A DNA stretch of 64,000 bases from Thiocapsa sp. KS1 (GCF_001499735.1 NZ_LN848257.1:1856143-1920142); one strand, 5' to 3'. Positions 30,857-40,566 are shown, counted from the stretch's first letter. Made by a program: numbers and translations. Notes: generated by a model from the sequence alone, not told the origin.

Positions 30857-31885
30857 TCAGCGTTGCCAACGGGCTCCGGACGGATGATTGCTGCCGTGGA
30901 TCTGCGTATGGCAGTTCTGGCAGGCGCGCCCGATGATGCGTTGGCTTGCCGCGCCGCCTGGCTGAAGGGCACTCTCGGCGGTCTGGCTCGCGTTGTAGAA
31001 GGTCCCCGGATGAAACAACTGGTTGTGGCACTGCTGACAGAGGAAGGGGCGCGCCGAGACAAGAAGCTTGTCGTGATTGGAACCATGCGGAAGATGACAG
31101 TTGGCGCAGTTCTCCCGAACCGGCGCATGCTCCCACAGGAAAGGACCGCGCTTCTCGGCGTGGCAGGTGTAGCAGACCTCGTTGACGCTATCCTTGTTGA
31201 GCATCGGACGGGTTCGCGAGCCATGCGGGTTGTGGCAATCCGCACAGGTCATCTTGCCCTCGGGCAGAGGCATGTGGGAACGCTTCAGAAAGTCGGCGCG
31301 CTGTTTCGGATGACAGCTATAGCAGGTCTGCGAGATCGTCTCCTTCCTGAGTGCTCCGTCGAGTGAGTTGTTCACCATCGGGTTGTGGCAGTCGCTGCAT
31401 GCCACCTTGTTTTTATCGTGGGTCGAGCCGACCCAGTGCAGCCTCTGTCCGCCCTGATGACAAGAAAGACATTGCACATTCTGAATGGCAACCGGTGTTT
31501 CCCAATTCCGGGTAAAACCGATGATCAGGCGCTTGTCCCAGGTCGCCTCGACATGTTTCGAGCCCGGACCATGACACGCCTCGCAGACCTGTGCCTGCTG
31601 GCTGTTGCGCGGATTGTCCCGGAAGGTTTTCGCGTGCAGCGTATGGCTGTATTGCGTATCGACATGCTCGTGACACTCCAGGCACGCCTTTTCGCCCACA
31701 TAGACCGCATCGACGGGTGCTGCATTGTCTGCCAGACCCTTGGTTTCCGCACCCTGATCCTCGATACCCGTCGACCTCTGCTGCCCCGTCGGGAGACACC
31801 CGACCAGTGTCGCAAGAATCAATGCACACAGCGACACGGCAATGAGATGGGCGTCTCTCGGTAATGGTTTGGAATGAATACTCAT
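30857..31885 (-). CDS. Decaheme c-type cytochrome, MtrA/PioA/DmsE-like lipoprotein
   Basis: Exactly ten CxxCH sites can be read (CLECH, CEACH, CLSCH, CSDCH, CYSCH, CADCH, CYTCH, CANCH, CQQCH, CQNCH), so this is a 342-residue decaheme cytochrome. The N-terminus has a lipobox-like LVGC after a hydrophobic stretch. It is first in a minus-strand cluster with the MtrB/PioB-type porin and two diheme cytochromes. Such pairs carry electrons through the outer membrane, outward (Mtr) or inward for phototrophic Fe(II) oxidation (Pio). No outer-surface MtrC-type cytochrome or PioC HiPIP is adjacent. AGGAG is 4 nt before the ATG. Confidence 0.93.
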   Translation of the reverse strand: MSIHSKPLPRDAHLIAVSLCALILATLVGCLPTGQQRSTGIEDQGAETKGLADNAAPVDAVYVGEKACLECHEHVDTQYSHTLHAKTFRDNPRNSQQAQVCEACHGPGSKHVEATWDKRLIIGFTRNWETPVAIQNVQCLSCHQGGQRLHWVGSTHDKNKVACSDCHNPMVNNSLDGALRKETISQTCYSCHPKQRADFLKRSHMPLPEGKMTCADCHNPHGSRTRPMLNKDSVNEVCYTCHAEKRGPFLWEHAPVRENCANCHLPHGSNHDKLLVSARPFLCQQCHNQLFHPGTFYNASQTAESALQPGGAASQRIIGRACQNCHTQIHGSNHPSGARWQR

Positions 31886-32333
31886 GGCGCTCCTGGGGCT
31901 CGGTCTCGAGTCTCGAGTCTCGCCGAAAGGCAAGACCACGCATCGTCGGTCGCGCGGGAGAATACGAGGAGCAGGGAGCAACGAAGCTACCGACGTGTCG
32001 ACAGACGGCAACATGCCGTCGGCCAAACCCTCCCCCTTCCCGCTTGTTCTTATATCGGATGGGTCGTATCGCCATGCGGCGATATTGCGATACTCATCCA
32101 GATCGCTTGGTCTCGATTCGAGCTTGGCGATTCTTCTTGAACCTAATCTAGCAAGCAGAGGGAGCGATGTATTGTCGCTGAATGACGTGAGTTATGACTG
32201 GAACTGTCGTTCAGAAAGGACTTATAGACAATCGAAGGGCGAATCGAGGCCGGTCGACACGCGTGCCGACGAAGCGGGTTCGGATGAGATCGATCGTCGG
32301 AAAAAACCGGCGCTTTACCGGCGCCGATCGTTC
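31886..32333. other. Upstream region of the decaheme cluster, no gene
   Basis: These 448 bp separate the decaheme gene from the AraC-type regulator, both on the minus strand. No frame looks coding. The region contains short repeats of GAGTCTC (31905-31925) and the inverted repeat annotated at 32066-32093. Confidence 0.6.
32049..32093 (-). promoter_or_regulatory. Possible activator site and promoter of the decaheme cluster
   Basis: Two overlapping inverted repeats are present: TATCGCC-ATGC-GGCGATA (32067-32084) and GTATCGC with GCGATAC (32066-32072 and 32087-32093). On the minus strand a -10-like TATAAG (32054-32049) follows at the right distance but no -35 consensus is found, as in activator-dependent promoters. 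The adjacent AraC-family gene is a candidate activator. This is inference. Confidence 0.4.
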
Positions 32334-33317
32334 TTAGGATAGGGATGCCGAAGGATGATCGCTTCGACGCCTCAGACTGCGAGGGGAAACACCGAAATGT
32401 TTTCGGAAGGTCCTGCTGAAATGGGCTTGATCATTGAAGCCCCAGGCGTAAGCGATCTCGCTGATCGTCCGTTTGCCTGAGCCGTCCTGTACCAGCTCGC
32501 GATAGCACTGCTCGAGCCGCTGAACCCAGACCCACCGCATCAAGGACATCTCCTCGTTGGCGAACAGACGGTGAATCTGCCGCGCAGACAAGCCGACGGC
32601 CTCGGCAATCAACTCGACGCTGAGCTCGGGGTTGCCGAGGTTGAGCCGGGCGAATGTCTTGATCCGGTCTTGGTGATGAAAGGATCTCTGAATACAATCC
32701 GAGTTGCTCGGAACCGCACAGCAGATGACGGCACCCATCAGATCCACGATGGCGTCGGCGAGACCCTCGCTGCCGACATCCCCCAACGAGCCGCTCCAGC
32801 GTTTGAGCGAAAGCACAGCGTCACGAAACACCGCCGGCGCCCCGCTCCCGCCGTCGATCGGCGTAAGCAGCGCGGCTCGCCACAGCGGAAACCGACCGGC
32901 GATCTCCTTTTCCGGAGCGCTGACCAGGATCGACTCGAAGGACGCGTCCTGATCCAGCGCCAGCGGTCGATTACCGCGCACCAGGCACAGGTCGCCGGCC
33001 GATAGGATCGCCGTGCGATCACCTTGGTGGATGGAGGCCGTACCGCGAAACTGAAGCAACGCAGTCACTTGACCGGGATGCGCACGCCCCTCGCTGATCA
33101 GGGAAAGCGACTGGCTGGCGGCTTCGAGGATCTCGATCCGACCGATCGTCAGGGCGCGGCACACACCGTTCGCAACATCATCGAGCAGTCCTGGATGACG
33201 AGCGCCGGCGTCGCACGCCTGCTTGAGCGCCTTCGCGAAACCTAGGCCTTCGGCCCTTGCAGGGGTCGGATCGAAGGCGACCGCGGAAACGGATCCTGAG
33301 AATGACTCCGGTATCAT
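32334..33317 (-). CDS. AraC-family transcriptional regulator
   Basis: This 327-residue regulator has an N-terminal cupin-like ligand region (residues 20-190, AraC-binding-like type 2) and a C-terminal double helix-turn-helix: LSVELIAEAVGLSARQIHRLFANE and RTISEIAYAWGFNDQAHFSRTFRKHFGVSPRSLRRR, the AraC signature. It lies upstream of the decaheme cytochrome cluster on the same strand with a 448-nt gap, so control of that cluster is plausible but unproven. Confidence 0.92.
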   Translation of the reverse strand: MIPESFSGSVSAVAFDPTPARAEGLGFAKALKQACDAGARHPGLLDDVANGVCRALTIGRIEILEAASQSLSLISEGRAHPGQVTALLQFRGTASIHQGDRTAILSAGDLCLVRGNRPLALDQDASFESILVSAPEKEIAGRFPLWRAALLTPIDGGSGAPAVFRDAVLSLKRWSGSLGDVGSEGLADAIVDLMGAVICCAVPSNSDCIQRSFHHQDRIKTFARLNLGNPELSVELIAEAVGLSARQIHRLFANEEMSLMRWVWVQRLEQCYRELVQDGSGKRTISEIAYAWGFNDQAHFSRTFRKHFGVSPRSLRRRSDHPSASLS

Positions 33318-33479
33318 CGTACCCCGGCGATCGATAAATTGTCCCTATGGCTGATAGTCCTATGACGGCCGGGTGACTGTCAATATCTGTTGTCACTGAT
33401 AATTGTCAATTTAAGTTGACATTCATGCCGGAGGGCGCGAGCGGGCATCCGCGCAGGACCCGGCCGCGATGAGGATCGC

Positions 33480-33854
33480 CTAGCGATTCGCCCCCATGAC
33501 CAAACGTTCGACGTCGGCGATGCGGATTTCTCGGCCGTCCGCGGTCACGAATCGCCGGCCATCCACGCTGCCGCGGCGGACCTCGTACCGGGTGACCTCT
33601 CCCGTGTTGGCATTGACGACCTGAACAGGGATGATCTCCCGATCGCGATCCCAGTCCCGAACGAGAAGGGATAGGCTCCCGATCAACATGACGCCGAGCA
33701 GAACATAGGCAAGCGGGCGGATCAGCGCGGGAGGGATGAGAGGCGCACGCGGCACCACGAGACCGGCGGCCTCGCGAGAGCGCCGGATGCGTGCGCGCAA
33801 GACGAGATAGGCACCGAAGACGACGGCCGCGGTAAGGAGGAATTTCCAGATCAT
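33480..33854 (-). CDS. Small membrane protein, hypothetical
   Basis: This 124-residue protein has two hydrophobic helices (residues 2-18 and 45-65) and a C-terminal soluble part that reads like a small beta domain (VVNANTGEVTRYEVRRGSVDGRRFVTADGREIRIADVERLVM). I do not recognise a named family. It is divergent from the ankyrin-repeat gene. ATG 33854 starts MIWKFLLTAAV. Confidence 0.65.
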   Translation of the reverse strand: MIWKFLLTAAVVFGAYLVLRARIRRSREAAGLVVPRAPLIPPALIRPLAYVLLGVMLIGSLSLLVRDWDRDREIIPVQVVNANTGEVTRYEVRRGSVDGRRFVTADGREIRIADVERLVMGANR

Positions 33855-33941
33855 GGCGTTTACGTTAGCACGACCTGTCCGTTCGAGCAGCCCGCACCCG
33901 CGTTGCCGGGGCGAGAGTACCGGGCTCGGCTCGGAGGCATC

Positions 33942-34607
33942 ATGACGCACAGGGTTTCGGCTCTCATGCTGGTCGCGGCGGTGCTGCTCGCGGGCTGTAC
34001 GGAACCTGCCGCGCCGACGGTCAATCTGCACCGCGCGGTCGAGATCGGGGATATCGACCAGGTCTCGCGCCATGTCTATTGGAAGAGTGACTTGGATGAG
34101 CCGGACGCTCGCGGAGACCCGCCGCTGCACGTCGCCGCACGCGCGGGACGCGTCGCCATCGCCCGCGAGCTCGCCCGCAACGGGGCGGATGTCGAGGCGC
34201 GCAACGCCGCGGGCCAAACCCCGATCGATGTCGCACTTGCGCACGGGCGCACGCAGGTTGCGAGGATGCTCGTCGAGGCAGGTGCGCCGCTCGATGCACA
34301 GGCAATGCTGGTCGACTTGGTCGAGGCGGGTACGATCGATCGCGATACCTTGAATTTCCTCATCGATGCCGGCGCACGGCTCGACCGACTGGACTCGAGC
34401 GGGGAGGCGCCGCTCCATGTCGCCATTCGCAAAGGGCATCTCGAGACGGTGCGCCGCTTGATCATCGCCGGCGCCGATGTCAATCAAAGCACCGGCGACG
34501 GTCGCTTGCCGCTGCGGATTGCGCGAGAATCGGCGCCCGGGCGCGACGCCCGGTTTATCGTCTCGACCCTCGAACGCAACGGCGCGAGGGCCGACCCAGT
34601 CCCCTGA
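33942..34607 (+). CDS. Ankyrin-repeat lipoprotein
   Basis: This 221-residue protein starts with a lipoprotein signal (LMLVAAVLLAGC) and then has ankyrin repeats, e.g. DARGDPPLHVAARAGRVAIARELARNGADVEARNAAGQTPIDVALAHG and SSGEAPLHVAIRKGHLETVRRLIIAGADVNQ. It is probably an envelope-anchored protein-binding module. GGAGG lies 4 nt before ATG 33942. The partner is unknown. Confidence 0.85.
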   Translation: MTHRVSALMLVAAVLLAGCTEPAAPTVNLHRAVEIGDIDQVSRHVYWKSDLDEPDARGDPPLHVAARAGRVAIARELARNGADVEARNAAGQTPIDVALAHGRTQVARMLVEAGAPLDAQAMLVDLVEAGTIDRDTLNFLIDAGARLDRLDSSGEAPLHVAIRKGHLETVRRLIIAGADVNQSTGDGRLPLRIARESAPGRDARFIVSTLERNGARADPVP

Positions 34608-34630
34608 CAGACACGCACAGGAGCGTCCGA

Positions 34631-34918
34631 ATGGCCGAACGGATCGAAGATCTGACGGTGAGCTACACGGAAGACGGCATCGACACGACCAAGGAGATCG
34701 ACAAGGTGGTCCTCTCCAAGGGAAGCTGGACCACGATCCTCTTTCGTTATCAGGATTGGGACCGGGTCAAAGAAGCGTACGGTCCGGACAAATATACGAT
34801 TCGCCGCTATCAGAAGCGCGGCGGGGAGTACCGGCAACAGTCGAAGTTCAACATCTCCAGTCGCGCCCAGGCGCAGGCGTTGGTGGATGCCCTGCAGGGC
34901 TGGCTGACCGACGACTGA
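34631..34918 (+). CDS. Small conserved-looking hypothetical protein
   Basis: This 95-residue soluble protein has no signal and no membrane segment. It is rich in charged and aromatic residues (WTTILFRYQDWDRVKEAYGPDKYTIRRYQKRGGEY). A strong RBS (CAGGAG) precedes the ATG. It sits between the ankyrin lipoprotein and the P-type ATPase on the same strand. I do not recognise the family. Confidence 0.7.
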   Translation: MAERIEDLTVSYTEDGIDTTKEIDKVVLSKGSWTTILFRYQDWDRVKEAYGPDKYTIRRYQKRGGEYRQQSKFNISSRAQAQALVDALQGWLTDD

Positions 34919-34942
34919 TCCGGCGGGCGAGGCGAAGCACAG

Positions 34943-37708
34943 ATGTCCGAGACCGGGGACCAGAGAATAGCCGCAGACACGGATACCTACGCGTGGCACC
35001 GTTTAACCGTCGCCGACGCGAGTCGGGCGCTCGGCGTGGATCCCGCTGCGGGTCTCGCGACGGCCGAGGTGGACCTGCGGCGTCGCCGCCACGGCGACAA
35101 CACGCTCGCCGAAACCAAGTCGCGCCCGCTCTGGCTCAGGTTCCTGGATCAGTTCAGAAACCTTCTGGTGATGGTCCTGCTCTTCGCGGCCGTCATGGCC
35201 TGGACGATCGGTGATCTGAAAGACGCCGTGGTCATTCTGGTCGTCGTGGTCCTGAACGCCGCACTCGGCTTCTATCAAGAGCACCGTGCGGAACGGACCC
35301 TCTCCACCCTCAAGGCAATGGTTGCCGTCCGCGCTCGCTTACGCCGGAACGGTCGGATCACGGAGGTCGAAGCGGCGGAGCTGGTGCCCGGCGATCTGGT
35401 TCTCCTCGACGCCGGCGATCGGGTGCCCGCGGACGGGCGCCTGCTTACGGCACCCAACCTGGAGGTCGACGAGGCCGCGCTGACCGGCGAGTCCCAGCCA
35501 GTGGGCAAATGTACGCAGGCCCTGGACGCTGCCGACCCGCCGCTGGCCGAGCGGCTGAACCTGCTCTACATGAACACGGTCGTGACACGCGGCCGTGCCG
35601 AGATGCTGGTCGTCGCAACCGGCATGGCCACCGAGATCGGCCGGCTGGCCGGGATGATCGCCGAGACGCGGGACTCCGAGACCCCGCTGCAGCGTCAGTT
35701 GGACACGCTCGGCAAACGGTTGGCGGCAATCGCCGGGGCCATCGTCGCCCTCATCTTCGTCCTCGACCTGACGCGCGGACTGCCCTGGACACAGGCCGCG
35801 ATCACGGCCGTCGCGCTCGCGGTGGCAGCGATCCCCGAGGGCCTGCCGGCCGTCGTGACCGTGACCCTGGCAATCGGCATGTGGCGGATGGCCCAGAACC
35901 GGGCGATCCTCAAAAAGCTTGCGGCGGTCGAGACCCTGGGCTCCACCACGGTCATCTGCTCGGACAAGACGGGCACGCTCACCCTCAACCGGATGACCGC
36001 GCGTGCCGGCTGGTTCGCCGGCGGACGATTCAGCGTGGTCGGCGAAGGCTATCGGGCCGAGGGCGCGATCATTCAGGACGATCCGGGCGATCCGACCGAC
36101 ATGATCGAATTGGCACGCCCCATGGCGCTCTGCAACGAGTCGCGGGTGCGCGACGGCGAGTTGATCGGAGATCCCACCGAGGGCGCCCTCTGGGTTCTTG
36201 CGCGTAAGGCCGGTCTCGACCCTGAATCCGAGCAGGCTCACCGCCCGCGAATCGCCGAGATCCCCTTCGACTCGGCCCACAAGTTCATGGCGACCTTTCA
36301 CCATGCCGGCGATCGGGTCGAGCTGTTCGTCAAAGGTGCCCCGGACGTCCTGCTCGCCCGCGCCTCGCACTGGCTGACCGCGAGCGGCGTGCAGCCACTC
36401 GATGCCGCGATCCGCGCGCGTATCGAGGCCGAGAACGAGCGCCTCGCGAGCCAAGCGCTGCGGGTGCTCGCCATGGCACGGCAGACCATCCCGGCCTGTG
36501 ATTTCGAGCCCGCGGACGATCTGTGGCGCTGGGCCGAGGGGTGGACCTTCCTGGGGCTTGCCGGTTTGATGGACCCGCCGCGCCCGGAGGCCGCCGAGGC
36601 CATCGCCCGCTGTGGGCAGGCCGGCATTCAGGTCAAGATGATCACGGGCGACCACAAGCTTACCGCCGAGGCCGTCGGGCGCGAGCTCGGGCTGACCGGC
36701 GAGGTCGTTACCGGCGCCGAGCTCGACGCGATGGACGAGGCGACACTCGGGCGGCGGATCGAGGACATCGGGGTCATCGCGCGGGTCTCGCCGGCCCACA
36801 AGGTCCGGATCGTGAAGGCGCTCAAGGCGCGTGGTCATGTCGTCGCCATGACCGGCGACGGGGTAAACGACGCGCCCGCGGTCAAGGCCGCGGACATCGG
36901 CGTGGCCATGGGTCTGACAGGCACGGCCGTGACGCGCGAGGCCGCGACCATGGTGCTGATGGACGACAACTTCGCGACCATCGTGCGTGCGGTCGAGGAA
37001 GGACGCGTCATCTTCGACAACATCGTGAAGTTCGTGCGATTTCAGCTCTCGACCAACATCGGCGCCATCCTGACGGTACTGGCGGCGACCCTGATGGGAA
37101 TGCCGACACCCTTCACCGCGATCCAGCTCCTCTGGATCAATATCATCATGGACGGCCCGCCCGCGATGACACTCGGCGTCGAGCCGGCGCGCCCCGGCAT
37201 CATGCGGGCCCTGCCCCGCCGACAGGACTCCCAGATCCTCACGCTGAAGCGCTCGGCCCTCCTCGGCCTCTACGGCATCACCATGATGGTCGGCACCCTC
37301 TGGCTGTTTCAGGATGCCTTGGCCAGCCACGGCGAGGCCTATGCCCTCACGCTGGCCTTCACTACCTTCGTGCTCTTTCAGTTCTTCAACGTCTTCAACG
37401 CCCGCAGCGAGCACGGCAGCGCCTTCAACATGCACTTCCTCGCGAACGGCAAGCTCTGGCTGGCGCTCGGCGCCGTCCTCGCACTCCAGATCCTGGTCGT
37501 GCATTGGCCGACGGCTCAGGCGATCTTCGGCACGACTCACCTGCATCCCCTGGACTGGCTCAAGGCCGCGCTCGTCGCATCCAGCGTGCTCTTGCTCGAC
37601 GAGGCCAGGAAGGCGGCTCAGGCAGTCGCGGGCCGGATCAAGCCGACCACCACGGGCTCGGCTGATCCTGCTCCAAGATCACCGCCCGGTCGGCGAGGGA
37701 CGCGCTGA
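34943..37708 (+). CDS. Cation-transporting P-type ATPase (P2-type, Ca2+-like)
   Basis: This 921-residue ion pump has an N-terminal cation-ATPase domain (residues 15-80), the TGES motif in ALTGESQPVGK, PEGLP in helix 4 near residue 298, the phosphorylation motif DKTGTLT with Asp341, the nucleotide-binding KGAPD, and the hinge TGDGVNDAPAVKAADIG. PEGLP is shared by SERCA/PMCA-like pumps and related Na+/K+ types, so Ca2+ is likely but not certain. Its last 71 nt overlap the convergent YycJ-like gene. Confidence 0.92.
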   Translation: MSETGDQRIAADTDTYAWHRLTVADASRALGVDPAAGLATAEVDLRRRRHGDNTLAETKSRPLWLRFLDQFRNLLVMVLLFAAVMAWTIGDLKDAVVILVVVVLNAALGFYQEHRAERTLSTLKAMVAVRARLRRNGRITEVEAAELVPGDLVLLDAGDRVPADGRLLTAPNLEVDEAALTGESQPVGKCTQALDAADPPLAERLNLLYMNTVVTRGRAEMLVVATGMATEIGRLAGMIAETRDSETPLQRQLDTLGKRLAAIAGAIVALIFVLDLTRGLPWTQAAITAVALAVAAIPEGLPAVVTVTLAIGMWRMAQNRAILKKLAAVETLGSTTVICSDKTGTLTLNRMTARAGWFAGGRFSVVGEGYRAEGAIIQDDPGDPTDMIELARPMALCNESRVRDGELIGDPTEGALWVLARKAGLDPESEQAHRPRIAEIPFDSAHKFMATFHHAGDRVELFVKGAPDVLLARASHWLTASGVQPLDAAIRARIEAENERLASQALRVLAMARQTIPACDFEPADDLWRWAEGWTFLGLAGLMDPPRPEAAEAIARCGQAGIQVKMITGDHKLTAEAVGRELGLTGEVVTGAELDAMDEATLGRRIEDIGVIARVSPAHKVRIVKALKARGHVVAMTGDGVNDAPAVKAADIGVAMGLTGTAVTREAATMVLMDDNFATIVRAVEEGRVIFDNIVKFVRFQLSTNIGAILTVLAATLMGMPTPFTAIQLLWINIIMDGPPAMTLGVEPARPGIMRALPRRQDSQILTLKRSALLGLYGITMMVGTLWLFQDALASHGEAYALTLAFTTFVLFQFFNVFNARSEHGSAFNMHFLANGKLWLALGAVLALQILVVHWPTAQAIFGTTHLHPLDWLKAALVASSVLLLDEARKAAQAVAGRIKPTTTGSADPAPRSPPGRRGTR

Positions 37709-38399
37709 CACCCCGAATACTTGCCCGCACCAGATCCGGGTGGTTGTTGGTCTCGCTGATGTGCGCGACGCAGAGGCGGGCGATGGCGCGGTGCGGTAAG
37801 GCATCGAGCAGGCCGGCCGCTTGCAGGTTGCTGAGATGACCGAAGTCGCCCGCGACGCGTCGTTGCAGACTCGGGGGATAAGGGCCGCGACGCAGCAGCT
37901 CCGGATCATGGTTGAGCTCCAGGATCAGTGCGTCGCAATCCCGGAGAGTCTCCGTCATGTGGGGTGTCACGCAGCCGGCATCCGTCAACATCCCCAGGCG
38001 ACGCCCGTCGGCCTCGAACAGGAACTGGCAGGGCTCGCGCGCGTCGTGCGGTACGGGATAGGAGCGGATATGGACGCCATCGATCCGCAGCGCCTGCCCC
38101 TGACCGCAGAGCAATCGCAGGCGCGGGATCGCGGGAGCGCCGACCGCCCGCCAGGTACCGGGCGTCGTCCACACCTCCACGCGATGGCGCCTTGCGAATG
38201 ACCGGACACCCTTCACATGATCGCCGTGCTCATGGGTCAGGAGCAGGACATCGATACTGTCGGGCTCGACCCCGGCCGCGTTCAGACGCCGATACAGCTC
38301 GCGTAGGCTAAAGCCGTTGTCCACCAGCACGCGGCACCCGGCGCTTTCCACCAGCGTGGCATTGCCGCGGCTGCCGCTGCCGAGCGAGCAGAAACGCAC
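37638..38399 (-). CDS. YycJ/WalJ-like metallo-beta-lactamase fold hydrolase
   Basis: This 253-residue protein starts MRFCSLGSGSRGNATLVE and has the metal-binding HxHxDH motif (THEHGDH), the DAG motif in LTDAGCVT, and HLSN near the end. This group is related to exonuclease-like YycJ. Its 3' end overlaps that of the P-type ATPase by 71 nt in convergent orientation. It is 12 nt downstream of bamC on the same strand. Confidence 0.9.
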   Translation of the reverse strand: MRFCSLGSGSRGNATLVESAGCRVLVDNGFSLRELYRRLNAAGVEPDSIDVLLLTHEHGDHVKGVRSFARRHRVEVWTTPGTWRAVGAPAIPRLRLLCGQGQALRIDGVHIRSYPVPHDAREPCQFLFEADGRRLGMLTDAGCVTPHMTETLRDCDALILELNHDPELLRRGPYPPSLQRRVAGDFGHLSNLQAAGLLDALPHRAIARLCVAHISETNNHPDLVRASIRGVSASLADRAVILEQDQPSPWWSA

Positions 38400-38411
38400 G
38401 TCGGCCGAGGT

Positions 38412-39653
38412 CTAACGCATCTGCTCCTTCATCAGCGTGAGGATCCGTTGGCTCGATTCGGATGTATCCGGATTACCGCTCGCATCCAAAACGGTGACAC
38501 GCGATTCGGTCTCGTTGCCCTGGACGCGCACCTGATACTGTTTGACCGGATCGACCTCGTTCTTTTTCCAGAAGGCCATTCGCGACAGCAGACCCGGGCG
38601 CTTGCCGTCGGACTCGCCGTCCTGCCCGGCGTAACGGACGTAGAAGATACCGCGCGTCATATCCCGATCCTCGACGGCGAATCCGGCGCGATCCAGTGCC
38701 GATCCGGCGGTTCTCCAGGCACGGCGGAAATCCTCCTGGATGACCAGGGCTTGAGAGCCGCCTTCCGTGACCAAGCGAGCACCGACCGGCTGGGTCGCAA
38801 GACCTCCGGACTGGGTTCCGGCTCCGCCGCCCGCCCGGCCGGCGGACCCGTCGGACGATGAGGTCCCTACGGCGGCTGCACGCTGCTCGGACGCGCCGAG
38901 GAAAACCATAAGCCGCCGCAACATCTCGGCTTCCTTGCCCGGATCGGTGCCGCTGGGCTCCCAAATGGTTCGACTGCCGTCACCGATCGCGTTGGTGACC
39001 AGCCGCTCCTCCATCCCGCGGTGCGTGAGATGGACCTCGGTGGTCCCCGGCGCGGTGCCGGGCTCGATGCGAACACTGTATTGGTCGCGCGTCGAGGTCG
39101 CGTAGACACCCTCGACGACCTTGCTGATCATACGCGTGACGAAATCGCGACGGATCTCGGCGCGATTATCGAGCCAGTCGGTACGCATGACGCCCACGGC
39201 CGGGTCCTGCTCGACCAAGAGGATGCCCTGCTCGCGCCAGAAGGCAATGACCTTGGGCCACACCTGCTGGGGAACGGCCTGGACCTCGAGCCAGCGCTCG
39301 GAGTCGCGACGCTTCAGCTCGACGTTCGGCGTATCGGGCAGGACATCCCCGGCCGCAGCAACCCGCTGACGCTGCGCGCGACTGCCGCTGTATTCCGAGT
39401 AGGTCGCCCCGCCGGCCGGCGGGATATCCAGAGCATCGTCGAACTTTCCGGCGGTCAGATCCGGCGGAATCTCGAGATTCTCGCCGGCCTCCTGCTGCTT
39501 TTTATAGGCAAGTCGCTGATCGGGGATGGCGTCGTTGATGACGCTCGATCCGCAACCGGACACAAGCAGAATCATCGCCAAGCCGGCGCAGACGCCGCCG
39601 GTCAGCCAAAAACGTGGTCTCAAGGTGAGCGACCTCTTTAGTCGATTGCGCAT
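38412..39653 (-). CDS. bamC: Outer-membrane assembly lipoprotein BamC
   Basis: This 413-residue lipoprotein has a lipobox (LLVSGC) after a long N-terminal signal, then the unstructured BamD-binding segment (DQRLAYKKQQEAGENLEIPPDLT) and two helix-grip domains (residues 110-240 and 300-413) joined by a Gly/Ser-rich linker. It acts in the BAM complex that inserts outer-membrane proteins. It lies directly downstream of dapA, as in enterobacteria. Confidence 0.92.
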   Translation of the reverse strand: MRNRLKRSLTLRPRFWLTGGVCAGLAMILLVSGCGSSVINDAIPDQRLAYKKQQEAGENLEIPPDLTAGKFDDALDIPPAGGATYSEYSGSRAQRQRVAAAGDVLPDTPNVELKRRDSERWLEVQAVPQQVWPKVIAFWREQGILLVEQDPAVGVMRTDWLDNRAEIRRDFVTRMISKVVEGVYATSTRDQYSVRIEPGTAPGTTEVHLTHRGMEERLVTNAIGDGSRTIWEPSGTDPGKEAEMLRRLMVFLGASEQRAAAVGTSSSDGSAGRAGGGAGTQSGGLATQPVGARLVTEGGSQALVIQEDFRRAWRTAGSALDRAGFAVEDRDMTRGIFYVRYAGQDGESDGKRPGLLSRMAFWKKNEVDPVKQYQVRVQGNETESRVTVLDASGNPDTSESSQRILTLMKEQMR

Positions 39654-39690
39654 GCGTCACCGCTCCGGCGCGTCGGAAAAGCAAACGGCG

Positions 39691-40566
39691 TCAGAGGACA
39701 CCCGCCAGCTCCATCGCCGCTCGCACGCGTGCATGATGCTCTTCGGAGAGCCAGGTGAGCGGTAGACGGATCCCTTTCGGGCACAGCCCCAGCTCGGCAG
39801 CGCCCCATTTTACCGGGATCGGATTGGACTGTACGAACAGGTCGTGATGCAGGGCATCAAGCCGCCGATTGATGGCCTCGGCATGCTCGCGATCGCCCGC
39901 AAGCGCCGCGTCGCACATGTCCTGCATCAATCGCGGGGCCAGATTCGAGGTCACGGAGATGACCCCGTCGCCGCCCATCAGCATGAACGCGCATCCGGTC
40001 GCATCGTCGCCGCTGTAGAGCGCGAACCCGTCGCCGCAGCCTGCGCGCAACCGGGCAACGCGGGTCAGGTCGCCCGTCGCATCCTTGATGCCGACGATAT
40101 TCTCGATCGGCGCCAAGCGAGCCGCCGTCTCGGGCAACAGATCGCAGGCCGTGCGACTCGGCACGTTATAGAGGATCTGCGGGATGTCGACGGCCTCGGC
40201 GATCGCCCGGTAGTGGAGATACAGCCCCTCTTGGGTGGGCTTGTTGTAGTAGGGTGTCACCAGAAGGGCGGCATGCGCACCGGCCTCCTTGGCGCAGCGG
40301 GTCAGGTTGATGGCTTCGCGCGTCGAGTTGGCACCGGTCCCCGCGATGACGGGAATCCTGCCCGCGGCAAGCTCGAGCGTCTTGCGAATGACGGCGCAGT
40401 GCTCCTCCTCATCGAGCGTCGCCGATTCTCCGGTGGTCCCGACAGCGACGATGGCCGTGGTTCCCGCGTCGACGTGGAAGTCGACGAGACGCCGGAGGCT
40501 CGCGTCGTCGATGCCCCCGTCCTCGTGCATGGGGGTGATGAGGGCAACGATGCTGCCGCGAAACAT
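39691..40566 (-). CDS. dapA: 4-hydroxy-tetrahydrodipicolinate synthase
   Basis: This 291-residue aldolase-fold enzyme condenses pyruvate with aspartate semialdehyde in lysine/diaminopimelate synthesis. [13 protein letters not shown], the GTTGE motif in [22 protein letters not shown], and the Schiff-base Lys in [10 protein letters not shown] are seen. ATG 40566 is chosen over longer upstream readings because family sequence starts there. Confidence 0.96.
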   Translation of the reverse strand: MFRGSIVALITPMHEDGGIDDASLRRLVDFHVDAGTTAIVAVGTTGESATLDEEEHCAVIRKTLELAAGRIPVIAGTGANSTREAINLTRCAKEAGAHAALLVTPYYNKPTQEGLYLHYRAIAEAVDIPQILYNVPSRTACDLLPETAARLAPIENIVGIKDATGDLTRVARLRAGCGDGFALYSGDDATGCAFMLMGGDGVISVTSNLAPRLMQDMCDAALAGDREHAEAINRRLDALHHDLFVQSNPIPVKWGAAELGLCPKGIRLPLTWLSEEHHARVRAAMELAGVL

